This document shows positions 30,925 through 40,422 of a DNA stretch of 49,977 bases, in pieces. This stretch comes from a virus: positions 1 to 49,977 of IMG/VR virus record IMGVR_UViG_3300047554_000625; one strand, written 5' to 3'. How positions within the stretch are numbered: position 1 is the first letter of the stretch; each line of letters begins with the position of its first letter. The position numbers were made by a program, and so were the translations under genes. The notes under the pieces were generated by a model. That model had not been told where the DNA came from. It worked only from the letters and a program-made list of their open reading frames with translations, and searched no databases.

Positions 30925-33900
30925 ATGGTAAGACGCGCTGGAACAAATTCACCCAGTGGTTTAACGGGGAGCAACGTAGGAGTTGACCTCCCCGATTATG
31001 CTAACGAGAACTGGGAACAGGTTATACAGAACACTCAGGCTGGGTTTGGTCATGCTGCACAGGCTCTAGATGCACAAGCCCAAGTGTTTAACCAAGAATA
31101 CCAAAGAAAGGTACAAGAGTGGAAAACCAAAGAAGAACAACGCCTAGCCGAGTCTCAGTCGGGCGGTGGTGGTATTGGTGAGATAGGTCAAGCCTTGGCT
31201 GGTATTGGTAAACAGCTTCTTGCTGGGTACACTCTACAAGAGGAAATTAAGTTTAAAAATACCCAACAAGCAAAAGAGAACGACTGGCGTGAACGGTCTG
31301 TCCGCCTAAACGAGAAAGAGTTTGACTTCCGCCAAAACGAGGTAGCAAGACAAGAACAAGCAAGACAAGCAAAGGCTGAACAGGACTACCTTACCCAGAT
31401 ATGGGAAGCCAAGTTAACTGAAACACAGTCTCAGATTAACGAGTATATTGGTCAGTACGGTAGAGCCAACGGTGTTCAAGCTGCCAAGCAGAAGTACAAT
31501 GAGTTCTTGGGTTCTCCCGAATATCAAGCTTTACCTGAAGCAGTTAAGTTCGACATAGCCCTAAAAGCCAATAAACAACTTGAAGAGTTAACTGGTGAGT
31601 CTGCTGACAAAATCTATGAGGAGCAGACCAAGATAAAAGAGGAGGCTGCAAACACAGGTGTTCAGCAGTTTAAGCTAGAATACTCTGCTGGTCTACAGAG
31701 ACTTAGAACAGGTACTGACTTAACTGCTGACGAGGCTATTGAGTTAAGCCAAGAACTACTTTACGGTGGTCAAACCTTAGTTCAGAACAGTCCTCAGCTA
31801 CAAGCATCGTTGTCTGACCCACGGGTACGGTTACAGTACCAAGCCGCTATTGTCAAAGAAGTTGGCGACTCGCTTAACTCGTATTACGGAACTACTGGGC
31901 AGCAGGGTGCAGAAGCACAAAACTTCATTTTGGCAGCAAATGAACTCCGAGCATTAGAGGCTTTCAGAGACTCTGGGGAAATTAACGATGCTCAGTACCA
32001 AGCCAAAGCTAAGGAAGTTCTACTTAGTCGTGGTATTCAAACTGACCCAGACAAGATGCCCAATGCTGGTGTCCAGATAATGGATGCCAAAATCAAAAAC
32101 CTAGAACAACGAAACCAGTACACAGAACTGCTTCAACGTGACCGTAACCTCGAAACTATCCTAGGTGAGAAAACACCACAGGGTCAAGCCTTGGTTAGAC
32201 GTAACATAGGGACTTCCCTGTACAACAACATCAACGGGCGCAATGTCGAGGTTCGTATTGCTGAGTTACGCAACCTAGAAAGAAACAACCCCAACGTTGC
32301 TCAGGCTGTTCATGCCCCAGCAGAACGTGAAATGTTAGAGGGGTATCACAAAGACCGAACTCGCCTAGCTGAGTTAAACCAGAGTACAGCCTCGTTAGAA
32401 GCAGAAATTCACAAGCTCGGTTACGCAGTTAATCCTCCAAAAGCCAAAGAGTACACTGTTGACCCTAATACCCCGTTAGGAATGGGTCAGGGTGTTGCTG
32501 CTCAACCAGAGGTTATACTGATACCTGCGCCAAACAGAGTACCAGAAGCCCCTATAGAAGCATTGGAAGCTAAGCGGGAGCAGTTAGCCGCATTGTACCA
32601 AGAACGTGACATAGTAATGTACCGTTGGAAACAGTACGGTGTTAACCTTGCTAACCCCAGTGACCAGTCGTACTTGAAACAGCTAGAAGCAGACACACAA
32701 GCTTCTGCTGACGAAATAGCCAGACGAAGTGCCGCAGAGGGTATCGGTGGTAACTTAGACCCGTCAATGATGAAAAAGAACGAGCCAACACGTTCTGACG
32801 TTGACAGAGTCCGCATTGACCAAGGTGTTATTGGCGACTTGCAACGGTCAGGTAAAACCGCCGTGTACCTACCACAAAACACGGGTAATAAAGAGCTTGA
32901 CGAACAAATCAAGTCTGAGTACGGTAACTCCCTGAAAAACGTTGTACAGTTGACACTGGCTGGTCAGTACAAAGAAGCTGAGGCGTTTATTAAGTACCAT
33001 GTTAGTGAGGTTGACAAGAAACTTTCCCCGTCAGCCAAAGGTACAAAGGAAAGTATATCGTTAAGAAACAACTTAACTCTTCAAAAACAAGAGTTACAAC
33101 GTGTGTACGAGTACACAAAAGAGAAACAACAGTGGTATAGGCAGAAGTTTGAAGGACAGTCAAGACCTGCGGAGCGTCCAGTCTCAAATTTTTCTAAGGG
33201 TAGTGCCACACCTCCCCAAAGGGTACTACCCGAAAACGAGGCTATGTACAGACCCGCTATGCCTATGTCTGGGAACTTAGCGACTTCTCCTCAACTTGGG
33301 TACGTTCCGTTTAAGGGTGGTAACGTCAGAGTAACATCACAGTACGAAGAAAAGCGTGGAGACAAGGTTCACCGAGGTTTAGACCTTGTTAGTGATGACC
33401 CACGCGTAGCCACTGTTCAAGGCGGAACTGTGGTATTTGCTGGTGAGTGGAGTACCTACGGTAACGTAGTCATGGTAAAAACACAGGACGGGCATACCGA
33501 GGTTTACGCCCACCTAGATAAGTTAGGAGTACGAAAAGGTGACACACTGACACCAGCCCAACAAGTCGGCATTATGGGTAATACTGGTAGAAGTAAAGGG
33601 GCGCATTTACACTTTGAAGTGTGGACAGCCGACTTTAAAGACCACCCATCAGAGGTGAAAGAACGTGGGTACGTTAGTCCTGTGGACTACCTACAACGGT
33701 TTCAGGGTAAAGCTACGATGCCTGTAGGTGGTGGTGTACGTAACAGTACGAAACAACAAGTAAGTTACACTGGCGCAGTTAAGATGTCGGAAAACCTAGT
33801 TTACTCTAACGGGTACATCATCGACAGAAATACTATGCAGATGAGAAAAGCCACTCCGCGTGATGACTTACTTATCCAGAACGGTGTTCCGCTTGCTGAC

Positions 33901-34989
33901 AGACGTAACGTGCCTCAGACAGCTACGTACCTAAACTCACCTGCTGGTAAGTCTGTTACCTACTACGAGCCGCCAGCAGAGGCTGCTACTAAGCAGCACT
34001 ACGTGTTTGTTCGTCCTGCTGGGTACAAGGACAAGAACGGTAAAGACGTGTTTTATCTTGAGGGGTACGACAAAGGTAGACGTGTGTTCAGTAAACCAGT
34101 GACAGACGGGAAGATTCCTGATGGTAGTTACAAGGTAAACTCTACTGGCTCATCAGTTACTGGTAACGTTAGTTTCTACGATGAACGTGACAAAAACCTA
34201 GTCTCCCAGTTTATTAAGAGACGTAACGGGACGGATATGTACGTCAGTACAATACCCAAACAAAAGTACGTCCAGTCTGGTATTAACGACTACACAGGCA
34301 AACCTATGAGTTCCAACGCCCTGTCCATTTACAAGGAAGACTACGCCCCGTCTAACCCAGATGACGACTACGGAGTAAAAGAACTTAGAGATGACGCTCG
34401 ACTCAGGCAGTCGTACCACAATGCTGCCAAGAAACTTGGTGTTCCAACTGTGTGGCTAGTTGACCAAACACTAGGTGAGTCAGGTCTAAATAAGGCGGTT
34501 GAGGGTGGTAGAAACAACGACTACATCGGTCTTATTCAGATGGGTGATGCCGCCCTGCATGACGTTGGGATGTACCTAGAAGGTAGACCGTACACCAAAG
34601 AGGACGTGCGCAACCACGACATCTATTGGCAAATTGAGGTTCTAATACCTGCCTACTTTGAAGTTCAACTTAAGCAAGCCAAGGCGCAAGGTAACAACAG
34701 AGGAATACAGACCTACGAGGATATGCTTATGCTTGTCTGGGGTGGTGCTGGTGGGTACAACCGAAGCTTGAAGAGTCGTGAAACCATGAACGACTATCAT
34801 GGTGGTGGTGGTGTTAACTGGCAACAGTACAGAGAGAACGTGGTAACGGGTGGACGTAAGTTAGGTAGACGTTACGCTTGGTCACACAAGCAGAGTGTTA
34901 CTTTACACGCCGCCCCTAGGGACAATTGCCCAGTATGCCAAGGGATGAACAGGAGCGGGAGCTTTACTAGCCACTATTACTATGGTTAG
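30925..34989 (+). CDS. ejection protein with M23 peptidase and transglycosylase-like domains
   Basis: 1,354 residues. A Gln/Glu-rich coiled-coil N-terminal half (to ~750). A LytM/M23 metallopeptidase domain: VHRGLDL (H816), YAHLDKL (~862), GAHLHFEV (H894, H896), all expected zinc and catalytic residues. A possible lytic-transglycosylase-like domain follows: LGESGLNKAV (E~1185), then YIGLIQMGD. The C-terminus has a CPVC motif (1335-1338). It probably opens the cell wall during DNA ejection, the role of T7 gp16, but with two cutting activities. Confidence 0.8.
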   Translation: MVRRAGTNSPSGLTGSNVGVDLPDYANENWEQVIQNTQAGFGHAAQALDAQAQVFNQEYQRKVQEWKTKEEQRLAESQSGGGGIGEIGQALAGIGKQLLAGYTLQEEIKFKNTQQAKENDWRERSVRLNEKEFDFRQNEVARQEQARQAKAEQDYLTQIWEAKLTETQSQINEYIGQYGRANGVQAAKQKYNEFLGSPEYQALPEAVKFDIALKANKQLEELTGESADKIYEEQTKIKEEAANTGVQQFKLEYSAGLQRLRTGTDLTADEAIELSQELLYGGQTLVQNSPQLQASLSDPRVRLQYQAAIVKEVGDSLNSYYGTTGQQGAEAQNFILAANELRALEAFRDSGEINDAQYQAKAKEVLLSRGIQTDPDKMPNAGVQIMDAKIKNLEQRNQYTELLQRDRNLETILGEKTPQGQALVRRNIGTSLYNNINGRNVEVRIAELRNLERNNPNVAQAVHAPAEREMLEGYHKDRTRLAELNQSTASLEAEIHKLGYAVNPPKAKEYTVDPNTPLGMGQGVAAQPEVILIPAPNRVPEAPIEALEAKREQLAALYQERDIVMYRWKQYGVNLANPSDQSYLKQLEADTQASADEIARRSAAEGIGGNLDPSMMKKNEPTRSDVDRVRIDQGVIGDLQRSGKTAVYLPQNTGNKELDEQIKSEYGNSLKNVVQLTLAGQYKEAEAFIKYHVSEVDKKLSPSAKGTKESISLRNNLTLQKQELQRVYEYTKEKQQWYRQKFEGQSRPAERPVSNFSKGSATPPQRVLPENEAMYRPAMPMSGNLATSPQLGYVPFKGGNVRVTSQYEEKRGDKVHRGLDLVSDDPRVATVQGGTVVFAGEWSTYGNVVMVKTQDGHTEVYAHLDKLGVRKGDTLTPAQQVGIMGNTGRSKGAHLHFEVWTADFKDHPSEVKERGYVSPVDYLQRFQGKATMPVGGGVRNSTKQQVSYTGAVKMSENLVYSNGYIIDRNTMQMRKATPRDDLLIQNGVPLADRRNVPQTATYLNSPAGKSVTYYEPPAEAATKQHYVFVRPAGYKDKNGKDVFYLEGYDKGRRVFSKPVTDGKIPDGSYKVNSTGSSVTGNVSFYDERDKNLVSQFIKRRNGTDMYVSTIPKQKYVQSGINDYTGKPMSSNALSIYKEDYAPSNPDDDYGVKELRDDARLRQSYHNAAKKLGVPTVWLVDQTLGESGLNKAVEGGRNNDYIGLIQMGDAALHDVGMYLEGRPYTKEDVRNHDIYWQIEVLIPAYFEVQLKQAKAQGNNRGIQTYEDMLMLVWGGAGGYNRSLKSRETMNDYHGGGGVNWQQYRENVVTGGRKLGRRYAWSHKQSVTLHAAPRDNCPVCQGMNRSGSFTSHYYYG

Positions 34990-34991
34990 AA

Positions 34992-37900
34992 ATGTCTGAT
35001 ATTTTAAATCCCAAGGACGAACAAGAAGCAGCAGAAGGTAGACAAGTCAGACCGATTAAGTCATCCTCTGCTGATTCTCAATCTCAGCCTAGTTCTTCTA
35101 GTGCTGCCCCAGTTGAACAACCAGTTACACCAACGCCTCCACCCGCTCCACAACAAGCCCCAGTAGGTGAAGACTTGTTCGGGGGTATTCGACCAGTTCA
35201 CCCGTCACAGTTTTTAGAAGCCCAGTCTGGTAACATTGGGGCTTTAACTGACCCAACAGAGTCCACTAGAATGGACGTGGAAAACTTCCTCGGAGGATTA
35301 ACGCCAGAACGTGTTGCCCAGAAGTTATCCGCCCAGTCACTATATAGTCAACCTGACTTAACAGGTAATCCAGACCAGACTTGGGAAAGAGTTAACAGTA
35401 CCTACGAGGCAGCCAAGAAAGAGTATGACAGGTTTGTTAAAGAACCTGTGTTTGGTATGCCAAGCCAAAACTACACTGTGTTACCTGATGGTAGTGTAAT
35501 ACCTAAAACTCCTGCAACTGACACTGGTATTGCCTCACGAGGGTTAAACTCGGAGTTAGGTAAACACCTTCAAGACAACGTAGACCCAGAAGGTAAGTAC
35601 AACACCCAGAGAACCATTACTCAGTTCCTGTTTGAGGACGCTTGGAATTTACTGGAGAAGGGCGCACACGGTGTAGCTACTTGGACAGGACTGAACAGAC
35701 TAGAAAGAACTTTAGGTATTAAAACCCAAGCAGAACAGGATGTAAGACGAGAAAGAATTAACCAAGAGTTTCAACAGACACTGGCTAAGCTAAGTGACAA
35801 AAACCAAGGGTTTAACCTAGCAAGCAGTGACTCAACTGAGAGTATAGGTGACTACGGTAACGCTGGTATGGTGTCAGCCCTTATATACGGTCTTAACACA
35901 ATACCATCGGCTGTTGTAGGTGGTGTGTATGACGTAGCAGATGAAATCATTCGTTACCGTACAGGTAAAGACCCATACGAGGGGAGTCGTGCGGCAGACG
36001 CTATTATCAAAGCCCGTGACTGGGGTTTGTCTAACAGATGGTCTGAACAGAACTACTTGTCCTTACAAGAACCAGAAGACCTAGAAGTCGGTACTATGAC
36101 TGGTAATTGGTATTGGGATGCACCAGAACATCTAAGCAAAGCCACGGGTGGTGTTATTTCGCCAAAATACGCCCACTGGATAATTCAGATGCCACTGGCA
36201 ATTGCTGGTGAAGTTGTGGGGGATGGTATAGTGGACACAGCCCTGCTCCGTGCCAACAGCGTGATAGGTAAGGCTGACTTAGCTTCTAAGATGGATGGGT
36301 ACATTCCACCGACTAAGACCAACTTGTCTGGTAACTCTATGCGCCAAGAGTTAGTAGAACAGGCTACGGAGTCTAACGGAGTTGTAGTAAAAGCTGTTGA
36401 TGGGCAACAACCCCAGTTAATAGTACCACCAGCAAAGGACGACATAACCACAGAGGTAGTTCACGTTGAGCCAAAAAATCGTAGGCTACAGTTCGTAACA
36501 GAGGACGAGTACAACCGATACGCTTTAGAAAGACAGAACACAGAGATAGTGCCTGTTGAAGGTAATCGGTCTGTTATGGTAGTTAACCTTGACGGAGGAC
36601 AGTCTCAGGCTATTCAAGTCAGACCAGTACCTAGACTACCCAGACTAGACGATGTTGTAGCAAAACCCCATGATGTAGTACCTTACGTAAACCAAGCAGA
36701 GGTTATAGTTAGACCTCAACCAGAGGCACTACCATCGTCCGTGGTTAGTCTACACCCACGAAACAACGCCCAACTAACTGAGGTGGCTCTTAACTCTGCT
36801 GACCCGTCTACTGGTAAAGGCTTACTTAGTCCCACATTTGGTGGTGTATTAACTGACAACGAGATACGGGCTTTACGTTCGTCTAACCCCGTGGCACTGG
36901 CTCGTTATGGTACAGACGTTAACCCAATGTTAATGAATGCCAATACCCTAGCATTACCTGACGGGTCTGTGTTGGATATACCTAATGTACGAGTACCCGC
37001 AGAGTACATGGATGATGTAAACCCAGTATTACTTGGTCAGTCTCCTAGTGACACCTTGCTTGACAACTACATGAACATTCAAGCAGAGGCAGCTAGGAAG
37101 CGTTTTAAGCTTGTTCAGGATATGAATGAAGGAAGACTGTCTCCGTCTACTGCCAAGCGAATACTGACCGATATTCAGACGCTAGAGGCACAAGGTAAAG
37201 TCGTGCTTGCACAGGCTGTTGACCGTGGTGAAGGTTATAAACTGTTATCACCAGCATTACCTGACGAACTGTTGTCCAGCACAGACGAGGCGGCGGAGGT
37301 AGGTAATCAAATAGCCCAGTCGGTATTAATACTTGAAGACCAAGCAACCACCTTAGTTACACTGAGAACACAGGTTGATAACCTTGCTGACTTGACTCGT
37401 AAGCTAGACGGTCACATAGACAGCCTAGGCAGAGTTGGCAGACAGGACATATCAATAAGTGAGTTCACTGGTGACTGGTCTACAGACGGTGGTAAACTAA
37501 GTTTGGCTAACGGGGTAGATGGCGGGGCTTTACAACCGTTCGACCCAGACCTGCCTACTGACACGATGTACGACCATTTTGACGATGTGTACGAACCAGA
37601 AAAGATGTTCGGGGACACACCCGATGGTTACGTGTACGACCCAGATACAGACGGATTTCTTGGTGTTTCTGTAGACCTAGAAACTGGGGAGTCAGTCGTA
37701 CACAGGATTGATGCTGGTCGCAAGCCTATAGATGCTGACTGGGAGAGACGTGTAGACGCTACTGGTAAAGAGTACTATGTGTCTACTGACGACAGTAGTG
37801 AGCTTGGGGAGGACTTTAACTTTGACGATATTCTCAGTGATGAGAACACCATCAACATAGGAGCGGAGGAGGGTGTAATAGACCCAAACGGGGCTGTCGA

Positions 37901-40421
37901 TGTTGAGACTAGAGAAGTTCCGCCAGAGGCTTTAGCCGAGGCAGACGAGGTGGTAGAGGAGTCAGTATTTGCTAGACGGGGGCAGGGAGGTAAAACTGTT
38001 GCCGATATGTGGGCAGAGGCTGAGAAGGAAGCAGAAACACTAACCGAAGAAGTAACAGAGGAAGTACCAAGCATACTGTCGTCCGAGGTAATGGATGAAG
38101 CAGTAAAACAGTCTAGTGAAGCTGGTGGCAACACTGAGTTTGGTTTACCTGACCAGTCACTAAACCATAACCGTGGTATTAAAAAGGGTGACATATTCCT
38201 AGGTGAAGAGAACGGCGACCCAGTGGTGTTAATGAAAGACGGTACAGTCAAGTACGTAAAGACTAACATGATGGGTCAGTCAAACTACGCGGCGTTTATT
38301 CCCAAGTCACCAAGACACAGAAAATGGTTGGGTATAGCTGAGCAGTATAAACTGAGTCAAGAAGCTGCGGAAAACGTCACAGATACTGTGCAGCAGGTTG
38401 CCAAGCAGGTAGACGAGTCACCTATGCTGGGTGCTGACATCGAAGTTAAACCCACCGAGTCGGTACAAAATACCACTGAAAGTGTCATAGATACAAACTT
38501 CGACTCATCCGTGAAGCCTGATGACTTTAGACGCTACATAGTCAACTTTGCCGCCGACATAGCCCGTAAAGAGGGAGTAACCAACCTAGATGGGTTCTTT
38601 GATGGGTTGTACAAGTCTGGGGCTTCTGGTATTGACGATGTAGAGGCGTACATACAAGCCAACGCCCCAATAAAATTAGAAGGTAAGTTTGGCTTTAGTG
38701 ACGTTGCCTCTGACATTCGTGACTACCTAGACAACGGTAAGTCTAGAGCCAATTCTAGTTTTGATTGGGATGGGTACAGTAAAGGCGGCTTACCTGAGTT
38801 AACCACAGAGGTACAACAAGCAACAACACCCAAGAAGGTAGTAGACCCAAGGCGGAAGCTTGCCCCACTGTCGCCAGACCAAGGTAAAACTATATTCCAA
38901 CGTATTTCCTCAGATTTCAGAAAATTGGGTGTAGAGTTCAAGCCTATGCCTGACGATATGAAAGCCAAGTATAAAGGTAACGTACCCAAAGCTTTGTTCA
39001 ACAAGGCGGATAACGTTGTGTATTTTGATTTCCAAGGGTTAGCAAAGGCTAGACCAGAGGAGTTAGTGTACCACATGAGACACGAGAGTGTTCACGCTAT
39101 GCAGAACATGGGCGGAATGAAGGCTTTAGGTATAGACATACCAGACGAGTTCCGTAACTTCGTGGATAGTATTTACAAGGGGAAAGTTCCTGATGACCAC
39201 TTACCTCTAGAATACGAGGCTTTCTACTTACAGGAGAATCCAGAGCTTTACGAACAAGTCCTAAAAAACAAGATGCAGGGTGTTCAAGCCAAGCCAGACG
39301 TACTGGTAGACGAGAAAGCTTTGGCGGCACATAGGGAGATGATGCGCAAAGCGGCTGAGGCACACAAGAAATTCAAGCCTAGTGCTGACCCAGCACAAGC
39401 TAAGCCAATAGGCAAAGTTACGCCAACCAAGACAAAACCTGTAGCCAAGGTTGAAGCTGAGTGGTTTCACGGTACACGTACATCCAAGAAACTACCTGAT
39501 GTTGACCCCGTGGTAGGTGGTGCTTCAGCAGAGTTTGGTAAAGGGGTGTACTTAACCCAAGAACCAAAGTTAGCCGAAGCCGCCGCACGTAAGGTACAGG
39601 CAGTTAACAAGCCCAGTGTTGCTGATGCCACATTCTCAGCAGAGAACAGTAGGGTTGTCCGTGTGGATGTTAGACAGTACAACGAAGGTAACATACTAGA
39701 CCTGTCTACTGTTATGACCAAGAAGACCTCAGCTAACCCACGTGGAGTTGCTGGCTTCATGAACAACACGTTTGTTGAGGCAGCCAAAGCCGCTACAGAC
39801 GATGGTTCATTTGCTTCCTTCTATGGATTCCGTATTGGTGGTAAACAGGTTGCAACAGGCTGGGATGAGTTCCGCACCGCCTATGCCGCATTTAACGGTG
39901 GCAAAGCTCCGTCAGAAATTATCGTGGCTAAATTCCAAGCCAAGGTAAACGAGTTAATGCGCCAAAAAGGTATAACTGCGGGTACATTCACAGGTAAGGA
40001 CGGAAGTAAGACACTGGTTATCTATGACCCACGTAAGCTTGTCGAGGTAGACGAAATACCAATAAAGACTACTGGTGACTTCATGGAGGGACTTGAGAAC
40101 CAACGTTTCTTAGACCAGAGAACCTATGACCAGATGCCTGACGATGTTACCCTGTCCAACCTTAAACAGAGTCAGAAGGCTCAGGCTGACTGGGCTTTGC
40201 AACAGAACGCTGAGGCACTGGCTGACGAGCAGTTAAGGACTGTTGACGAGGTCGATGCGTACTTCGATGCGCGTAGGGAGTTACAGACACAAGTTGTCGA
40301 AACTAAGAGACGCGTAATCAAAAACTTAGAGGACAGTCTACCTGATGTGGAAGCTCAGAAGGCGGCTAAACAGAGAGCGGCTCGATATGTAAACCGTAAC
40401 ATAGAGATTAACCCCTGTTAA
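34992..40421 (+). CDS. giant virion protein with zincin and ADP-ribosyltransferase-like domains
   Basis: 1,809 residues. A disordered Ser/Pro/Gln N-terminus, long helical and acidic middle, then two enzyme-like domains. First, a metalloprotease-type segment: YHMRHESVHAMQ (HExxH at 1363-1367) with a downstream acidic LEYEAFYLQENPE that could give the third ligand. Second, an ART-like segment: AEWFHGTRTSK (H near 1493), FGKGVYLTQEP (Y near 1519) and VIYDPRKLVEVDEI near 1690, compatible with an H-Y-E triad. It lies between two ejection-type proteins, so it is probably packaged and injected. Domain calls are by eye. Confidence 0.72.
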   Translation: MSDILNPKDEQEAAEGRQVRPIKSSSADSQSQPSSSSAAPVEQPVTPTPPPAPQQAPVGEDLFGGIRPVHPSQFLEAQSGNIGALTDPTESTRMDVENFLGGLTPERVAQKLSAQSLYSQPDLTGNPDQTWERVNSTYEAAKKEYDRFVKEPVFGMPSQNYTVLPDGSVIPKTPATDTGIASRGLNSELGKHLQDNVDPEGKYNTQRTITQFLFEDAWNLLEKGAHGVATWTGLNRLERTLGIKTQAEQDVRRERINQEFQQTLAKLSDKNQGFNLASSDSTESIGDYGNAGMVSALIYGLNTIPSAVVGGVYDVADEIIRYRTGKDPYEGSRAADAIIKARDWGLSNRWSEQNYLSLQEPEDLEVGTMTGNWYWDAPEHLSKATGGVISPKYAHWIIQMPLAIAGEVVGDGIVDTALLRANSVIGKADLASKMDGYIPPTKTNLSGNSMRQELVEQATESNGVVVKAVDGQQPQLIVPPAKDDITTEVVHVEPKNRRLQFVTEDEYNRYALERQNTEIVPVEGNRSVMVVNLDGGQSQAIQVRPVPRLPRLDDVVAKPHDVVPYVNQAEVIVRPQPEALPSSVVSLHPRNNAQLTEVALNSADPSTGKGLLSPTFGGVLTDNEIRALRSSNPVALARYGTDVNPMLMNANTLALPDGSVLDIPNVRVPAEYMDDVNPVLLGQSPSDTLLDNYMNIQAEAARKRFKLVQDMNEGRLSPSTAKRILTDIQTLEAQGKVVLAQAVDRGEGYKLLSPALPDELLSSTDEAAEVGNQIAQSVLILEDQATTLVTLRTQVDNLADLTRKLDGHIDSLGRVGRQDISISEFTGDWSTDGGKLSLANGVDGGALQPFDPDLPTDTMYDHFDDVYEPEKMFGDTPDGYVYDPDTDGFLGVSVDLETGESVVHRIDAGRKPIDADWERRVDATGKEYYVSTDDSSELGEDFNFDDILSDENTINIGAEEGVIDPNGAVDVETREVPPEALAEADEVVEESVFARRGQGGKTVADMWAEAEKEAETLTEEVTEEVPSILSSEVMDEAVKQSSEAGGNTEFGLPDQSLNHNRGIKKGDIFLGEENGDPVVLMKDGTVKYVKTNMMGQSNYAAFIPKSPRHRKWLGIAEQYKLSQEAAENVTDTVQQVAKQVDESPMLGADIEVKPTESVQNTTESVIDTNFDSSVKPDDFRRYIVNFAADIARKEGVTNLDGFFDGLYKSGASGIDDVEAYIQANAPIKLEGKFGFSDVASDIRDYLDNGKSRANSSFDWDGYSKGGLPELTTEVQQATTPKKVVDPRRKLAPLSPDQGKTIFQRISSDFRKLGVEFKPMPDDMKAKYKGNVPKALFNKADNVVYFDFQGLAKARPEELVYHMRHESVHAMQNMGGMKALGIDIPDEFRNFVDSIYKGKVPDDHLPLEYEAFYLQENPELYEQVLKNKMQGVQAKPDVLVDEKALAAHREMMRKAAEAHKKFKPSADPAQAKPIGKVTPTKTKPVAKVEAEWFHGTRTSKKLPDVDPVVGGASAEFGKGVYLTQEPKLAEAAARKVQAVNKPSVADATFSAENSRVVRVDVRQYNEGNILDLSTVMTKKTSANPRGVAGFMNNTFVEAAKAATDDGSFASFYGFRIGGKQVATGWDEFRTAYAAFNGGKAPSEIIVAKFQAKVNELMRQKGITAGTFTGKDGSKTLVIYDPRKLVEVDEIPIKTTGDFMEGLENQRFLDQRTYDQMPDDVTLSNLKQSQKAQADWALQQNAEALADEQLRTVDEVDAYFDARRELQTQVVETKRRVIKNLEDSLPDVEAQKAAKQRAARYVNRNIEINPC

Positions 40422-40422
40422 G

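Noticed and set aside
37775-38269. 164-codon minus-strand open frame inside the giant virion gene
   Set aside because: Ser/Thr-rich antisense translation of an acidic coding stretch, no ribosome site, and no other minus-strand genes in the late region. The same reasoning removes the other long antisense frames between 12 and 45 kb.
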